Part shown: one piece after another, positions 60,071 to 64,000 of the stretch | Layout of the letters: each line of letters starts with the position of its first letter | Numbering within the stretch: the first letter of the stretch is position 1 | Source of the DNA: Limnomonas spitsbergensis | Taxonomy: Eukaryota > Chlorophyta > Chlorophyceae > Chlamydomonadales | Direction: 5' to 3' | Assembly: GCA_037349105.1 (NCBI GenBank) | Contig: JAYJMM010000106.1 | Location: 124,001-188,000, forward strand | Length of the DNA: 64,000 nt | Notes under the pieces: model-generated | The model's database searches: none | What the model saw: the letters and a program-made list of their open reading frames with translations, nothing else | What the model was told of the DNA's origin: nothing | Made by a program: the position numbers and the translations under genes

Positions 60071-62102
60071 CATGGTATCCATGGGCCGAAGCCCGTCCAG
60101 AAGTACCTGTCCAGCGGCGATTTCACAGTCGAGCTAGCTCAGCAGATGACGAGCAGGGGCAAGACGACGACCGCCTGGGACGAAGCCCTGCAGTTCTACA
60201 GGCTAGTGGTAAGAATGCTTTGAGTGATGCATCAGACATTTTCCCTTCCATGCATGCTCCCATCTAGTGGTCCATGTCCTCCAGTGGTCAAAACTGGAGC
60301 CCATAGCAGCATGCGGCAGCATGGAGGTGCTGCCTCCCCCTGTCTCAGCTGTGTAGGCCTGCTGGAGCCCAGGGCAGCATGCAGCATCATGGAGGTGCTG
60401 CCTCCCCCCTGTCTCAGCTGCCTAGGCCTGCTGGAGCTGAGGGCAGCATGCAGCATCATGGAGGTGCTGCCTCCCCCCTGTCTCAGCTGCCTAGCCGCCT
60501 AGGCCTGCTGGAGCCCAAGACAGCATGCAGCATCATGGCGGTGCTGCCTCCCCCCTGTCTCAGCTGCCTAGGCCTGCTGGAGCTTAGGGCAGCATGCAGC
60601 ATCATGGAGGTGCTGCCTCCCCCCTGTCTCAGCTGTGTAGGCCTGCTGGAGCCCAGGGCAGCATGCAGCATCATGGAGGTGCTGCCTCCCCCCTGTCTCA
60701 GCTGCCTAGGCCTGCTGGAGCTTAGGGCAGCATGCAGCATCATGGAGGTGCTGCCTCCCCCCTGTCTCAGCTGCCTAGGCCTGCTGGAGCTTAGGGCAGC
60801 ATGCAACATCATGGAGGTGCTGCCTCCCCCATGTCTCAGCTGCCTAGGCCTGCTGGAGCTTAGGGCAGCATGCAGCAGCCTGGAGCTGCTGCCACCCCCT
60901 GTCTAGGCCTGCTGGAGCCCAGGGCAGCATGCAGCAGCCTGAAGGTGCGGCCTCCCCCTTGTCTCAGCTGCTTATGTCTGTTGGAGCCCACAGCATCATG
61001 CAGTAGCCTGGAGATGCTGCCACCCCCCTGCCTAAGCCTGCTGGAGCCCGCAGCAGCATGCAGCAGCCTGGATCTGCTGCCACCCCCCTGTCTCAGCTGT
61101 CTAGGCCTGCTGGAGCCCGCAGCAGCATGCAGCAGCCTGGAGCTGCTGCCACCCCCATGTCTCAGCTGTCTAGGCCTGCTGGAGGCCACAGCAGCATGCA
61201 ACAGCATGGAGCTGCTGCCACCCCCCTGTCTCAGCTGTCTAGGCCTGCTGGAGCCCACAGCAGCATGCTGCAGCCTGGAGCTGCTGCCACCCCTTTGTAC
61301 CTGATGGCTAGAGCTGCTGGAGCTAGGTCATGCTTCAACAGCCTGGAGCTGCTGCCACCCCCCTTGGCCTGCCATCTTCGTTGGACAGCCAGGTCCTTTT
61401 ACAGGAGTGCCCTAGGCTCAAGAGGCCTGCTCCTCAGGATAAGGCAACCAACAACCAGGCCAAGGTGGGTGTGGTCAAGTCCAATCAGAGGAAAGGGATG
61501 TGGGGGCTAAGCGTGCTACATTGTCGTCAGCATGCACGCCTATCAGTACCCCATCAGAGATATCCCTGTTCAACCAACTCTTCCCCAAGTTCTCCAGCAA
61601 AGGACGGATGACATACTGGGATGCAATGGCTAGGGAGTTCAATAATGAGGTGGTTCATGCCCTGGGCCAACAGCAGTCCGCAGGGGCCCAGGGCAACAGC
61701 CTCAGTCCAAAGGCCTCGAGGCAGCTGCTTGAATTCCAGAAGAGGGTCACCAATGAGCTGTGTAGGAGGGACACTGCTGCTTTGAGTGAGGCACTGAGCT
61801 GCACATCCATGCAGCCCCCTCCCTTGACTCCTGGTGTGCAGAACGCCATCGACGCCATCAGCCTGGTTCTGGATGCAGCCAAGGCCGTCAACAGGATGGA
61901 CAGTGCTTCTCCAGCATCAGCTGCTGCTCTTGTCGTGTCCAGGATGCAGTTTGCCAGCAAGGCCAAGGAGAACAAGGGCACACGGCATGGGGAGGGACAG
62001 AAGAGGTGTGCTGCTTGCAACACGATGCCTAAGGATGGCGTCGGGTTGTATCAGCACCGGGCCACTTGTGAGGCATACCAGGCAAAGTATGGGAAGAAGT
62101 AG
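60071..62102 (+). CDS. Unrecognised protein with C-terminal C2HC cluster (5' end not resolved)
   Basis: Three exons are proposed. The first runs from about 60071 to 60208 (GPKPVQKYLSSGDFTVELAQ to LQFYRLV, donor GTAAGA). The second is 61405-61468 (ECPRLKRPAPQDKATNNQAK). The third is 61531-62102 (ISLFNQLFPKFSS, GRMTYWDAMAREFNNEVVHA, to the stop). Phases agree if the second donor is GTGTGG (intron 62 nt). The C terminus has CAACNTMPKDGVGLYQHRAT followed by C, a possible Cys-Cys-His-Cys zinc site. The MTYWDAMAREFN stretch resembles small DNA-binding helices but is too short to call. The first exon has no start Met in frame and an in-frame stop lies near 60014, so a 5' exon is missing or misplaced. 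A transposon-derived gene is one option. Confidence 0.5.
60295..61340 (+). repeat. 69-bp minisatellite, about 14 copies
   Basis: Unit GCATGCAGCATCATGGAGGT then GCTGCCTCCCCCCTGTCTCA then GCTGCCTAGGCCTGCTGGAG then CTTAGGGCA. The later half has CAGCAGCCTGGAGCTGCTGC. It fills the intron between exons 1 and 2 of the plus-strand gene. CCCCTGTCTCAG is acceptor-like in each unit. The length is a multiple of three, so shadow frames are open. Confidence 0.95.
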
Positions 62103-63290
62103 GGTGTGTTCTTCACTTCTGCAACCTCTACTCATGCTTCAGAATGCTGACTGATTCATTTGGCATTTGAGATCAATTATGGATTCAGACAGGATTAACA
62201 AGGAGCATGATTGCCAGCATGCTTGCTATTTTGTTTGCTTTGTTAATTTGATTTTAAATTCAGAACAACCAGAAACATTGGCAGTAGTTTCCTGTACTTT
62301 TTGGAATGTGCGAATTGGATTTGTCTGATCAGGCCATGTAGGAGCCTGAGTGTGGATGAGAAGCTTTGCATGAAGTTGGATACAAGAACGGCTCGTTATC
62401 TTGGTTTGTTTCATGGCTGACCTGCAATTTGTTCTGTGCATGCATGCTGCCTACAGAGTGAGAGGTGTGACTGTGTATCCCGAGTGTGGGATGTGAGGCC
62501 GCTGCCACTTTTTGTCGTCTGATGACCGACAACTGGCACGCATAAGCAGAATATATTTAATAGCAAGTTCAATAACAACTGGGTCGCCCTCGAGGCCCAC
62601 TGCAATTCGGCGGTCGGTACATGCAACTTCCCCCTTGAGGCAGATCACGTGCTGCAACTTCTCCCATAGATGCGCCCACGGTCTAAGAAGTTGCTCTGTT
62701 AATATCGCGTGATGCACGCGTCTCCCTATTTCCCCCTACTTCCACACATTCTCTCCCTATGTAGTTGCTATTTTCCCCAGGCCCTTGGCCCTGAGCAGTG
62801 AACAGTTGAGCACCGGTCCTGATATCATATACCGATATCCGCATGTACCGAGGCAGGCATGGGTGGGATGCTCTAGTTTAGTGGCATTTTTAATTGACAT
62901 TGTTAAGGGCCATACTCATGCGGGGAATCATTGGCTTTCCTTTTTTTCCAGCTTTTTGTTTTTTCCATTACCAGTATCTCCCTTTCCTTTCCCCTTACTG
63001 TTGTTTCTTTCCTCCCATCTCCCTCCTTCCCTAACTTTTCCTTCCCTCCCAAACAGACATTTGGGCGCCCACGTAGCCAAGCTTTTTAAGCTTTTTGAGC
63101 CCAGTGATGTCAAGCCATTGACCCCTCCCATCCTCTCCCTTTTCCCGCCACGGATTCTCGCTTTGCTCCGACCACCTCCCCTCCAACCTTTCCGTTTACT
63201 TTATCTCCAAGCCCCCGGTCGTCTTGGAGTTGTCTATTAAGAGCCCTGCTTGGCTAACGCTAAGGTGACCACCCTCAGTTTTGGTAGATA
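62103..63290. other. Spacer 3' of the plus-strand gene
   Basis: No TGTAA was found close to the stop. Apart from the weak minus-strand frame at 62451-62717, I see no gene. A pyrimidine-rich tract lies at 62940-63060. Confidence 0.35.
62451..62717 (-). CDS. Possible small ORF, hypothetical
   Basis: An 88-codon frame starts MHHAILTEQLLRPWAHLWEK, continues through LKGEVACTDRRIAVGLEGDP and ELAIKYILLMRASC, and then stops. Amino-acid make-up is protein-like and the frame lies outside repeats, but no family was recognised and no splice sites or flanking signals support it. It may be a relic. Confidence 0.2.
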   Translation of the reverse strand: MHHAILTEQLLRPWAHLWEKLQHVICLKGEVACTDRRIAVGLEGDPVVIELAIKYILLMRASCRSSDDKKWQRPHIPHSGYTVTPLTL

Positions 63291-63291
63291 T

Positions 63292-63605
63292 GTTAATGAC
63301 GTTACACCTCTGGGCCATGCTGAAATGAAGCTCGGCCACGCCGGCAAACAAAAATACAGCTAGAAAATTCACGGGAGAAGGGACAAGAGGAAAGAAAGGA
63401 TAGCAAGTTGACTTATCAAGCAAGAAGAACACAAAGTTCGGGCAAACTGTATCCCCAGCCCCAGAAGAGACAAGCTTTCAAAAGCACAACTACAAGTTGA
63501 AACAAAACCGGGGCCTCCCACCCCTGCCTGCGAGCTCTCCGAAGTCCTGTCTGGTAGATATGTGAATGTAACAGCCGGAACAGCCCTGCCTGCGTGACCG
63601 ACCAC
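63292..63605. repeat. Interspersed repeat family B copy
   Basis: TTAATGACGTTACACCTCTG then GGCCATGCTGAAATGAAGCT, with 200 bp of close similarity to 46743-46960. Confidence 0.7.
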
Positions 63606-63699
63606 CGCCGAGGGTTAGTGCTCTGACAGAAGGCTGAAAGGGTAGGGAAAGTCATCATTGTTCGTGAATGCATGGAATGAAGGAGTTGCCTGGAATAGC

Positions 63700-64000
63700 G
63701 ATGTGGTACAGAACTAAAATGGAAGCAGGGTTGTAAAATTTGACAACGACTTCGAAGGACAGAATTTTGTTTGATGTATCATTTAATCAATAGTTAAATC
63801 AAACCTCGCTTGCATTCTCGCACAATTGTCACGACAATTACCAAACACTTATTTTAATTAATCGCTTATCCAGATGCACCGTCGTCGTTGTCAACATTCT
63901 ATAAATATAATTCTTTAAATATATCGCGCTTTTTTCATCTCAATCGCGCAGGCCTAAACAATAAAACCACCTTTCGCGCATGTCAAAATTAGTGCGCAAG
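63700..64000. other. AT-rich segment
   Basis: Composition changes sharply to AT-rich (TTTAATTAATCG, CTATAAATATAATTC, TTTAAATATATCGCG). It may be a promoter, matrix-type region or insertion edge. No gene seen. Confidence 0.4.

Overview
This is a nuclear window from a GC-rich green alga, most likely a chlamydomonadalean chlorophyte. The evidence is short GT-AG spliced exons in very long introns, a TGTAA poly(A) signal, TTTAGGG/CCCTAAA telomere-type motifs inside arrays, alanine/glutamine-rich protein inserts, and extreme minisatellite content. No bacterial or organellar features, rRNA, tRNA or CRISPR array were seen.

Layout: (1) 1-1148, the 3' end of a plus-strand gene whose last exon encodes a short coiled-coil tail. 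(2) 1149-10132, a roughly 9 kb convergent spacer with degenerate repeats and small hAT-like non-autonomous transposons. (3) 10133-45638, minus strand: a gamma-tubulin complex component 2 (GCP2) gene that I resolved into 23 exons. All exon lengths and splice phases agree, giving one 3957-nt reading frame (about 1318 aa) spread over 35.5 kb. About 90% of the locus is intron, and nearly every intron is filled by tandem arrays. (4) 45639-50495, a spacer with copies of a dispersed repeat family. (5) 50496-59237, minus strand: a five-exon gene (289 aa) for a probably plastid-targeted NTF2/SnoaL-like (DUF2358-type) protein with a C-terminal membrane segment. (6) about 60071-62102, plus strand: the 3' exons of an unrecognised protein with a C-terminal C2HC cluster, divergent from gene 5. 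(7) 62103-64000, a spacer ending in an AT-rich stretch.

The main discovery is a shared architecture. The tandem arrays inside these introns are not random. Again and again the repeat unit, or a ladder of degenerate copies, overlaps the neighbouring splice junction and carries part of the exon plus the 5' or 3' splice site. In the clearest case, about 60 copies of a 23-bp unit each carry a good CCAG|GTGAGG donor directly after the true donor of GCP2 exon 21. Elsewhere exon starts are repeated 2-6 times upstream of the real acceptor, or a decayed copy of an exon edge sits on the far side of a kilobase-scale minisatellite. The same pattern appears in all three genes where exon edges could be placed with confidence. 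It suggests a mechanism by which tandem duplication seeded at exon-intron junctions inflates introns, and it raises the question of how the spliceosome chooses the true site.

Many very long open frames in this window (up to 651 codons) are artefacts of repeat units whose length is a multiple of three, or which lack stops in every frame. They are not reported as genes.
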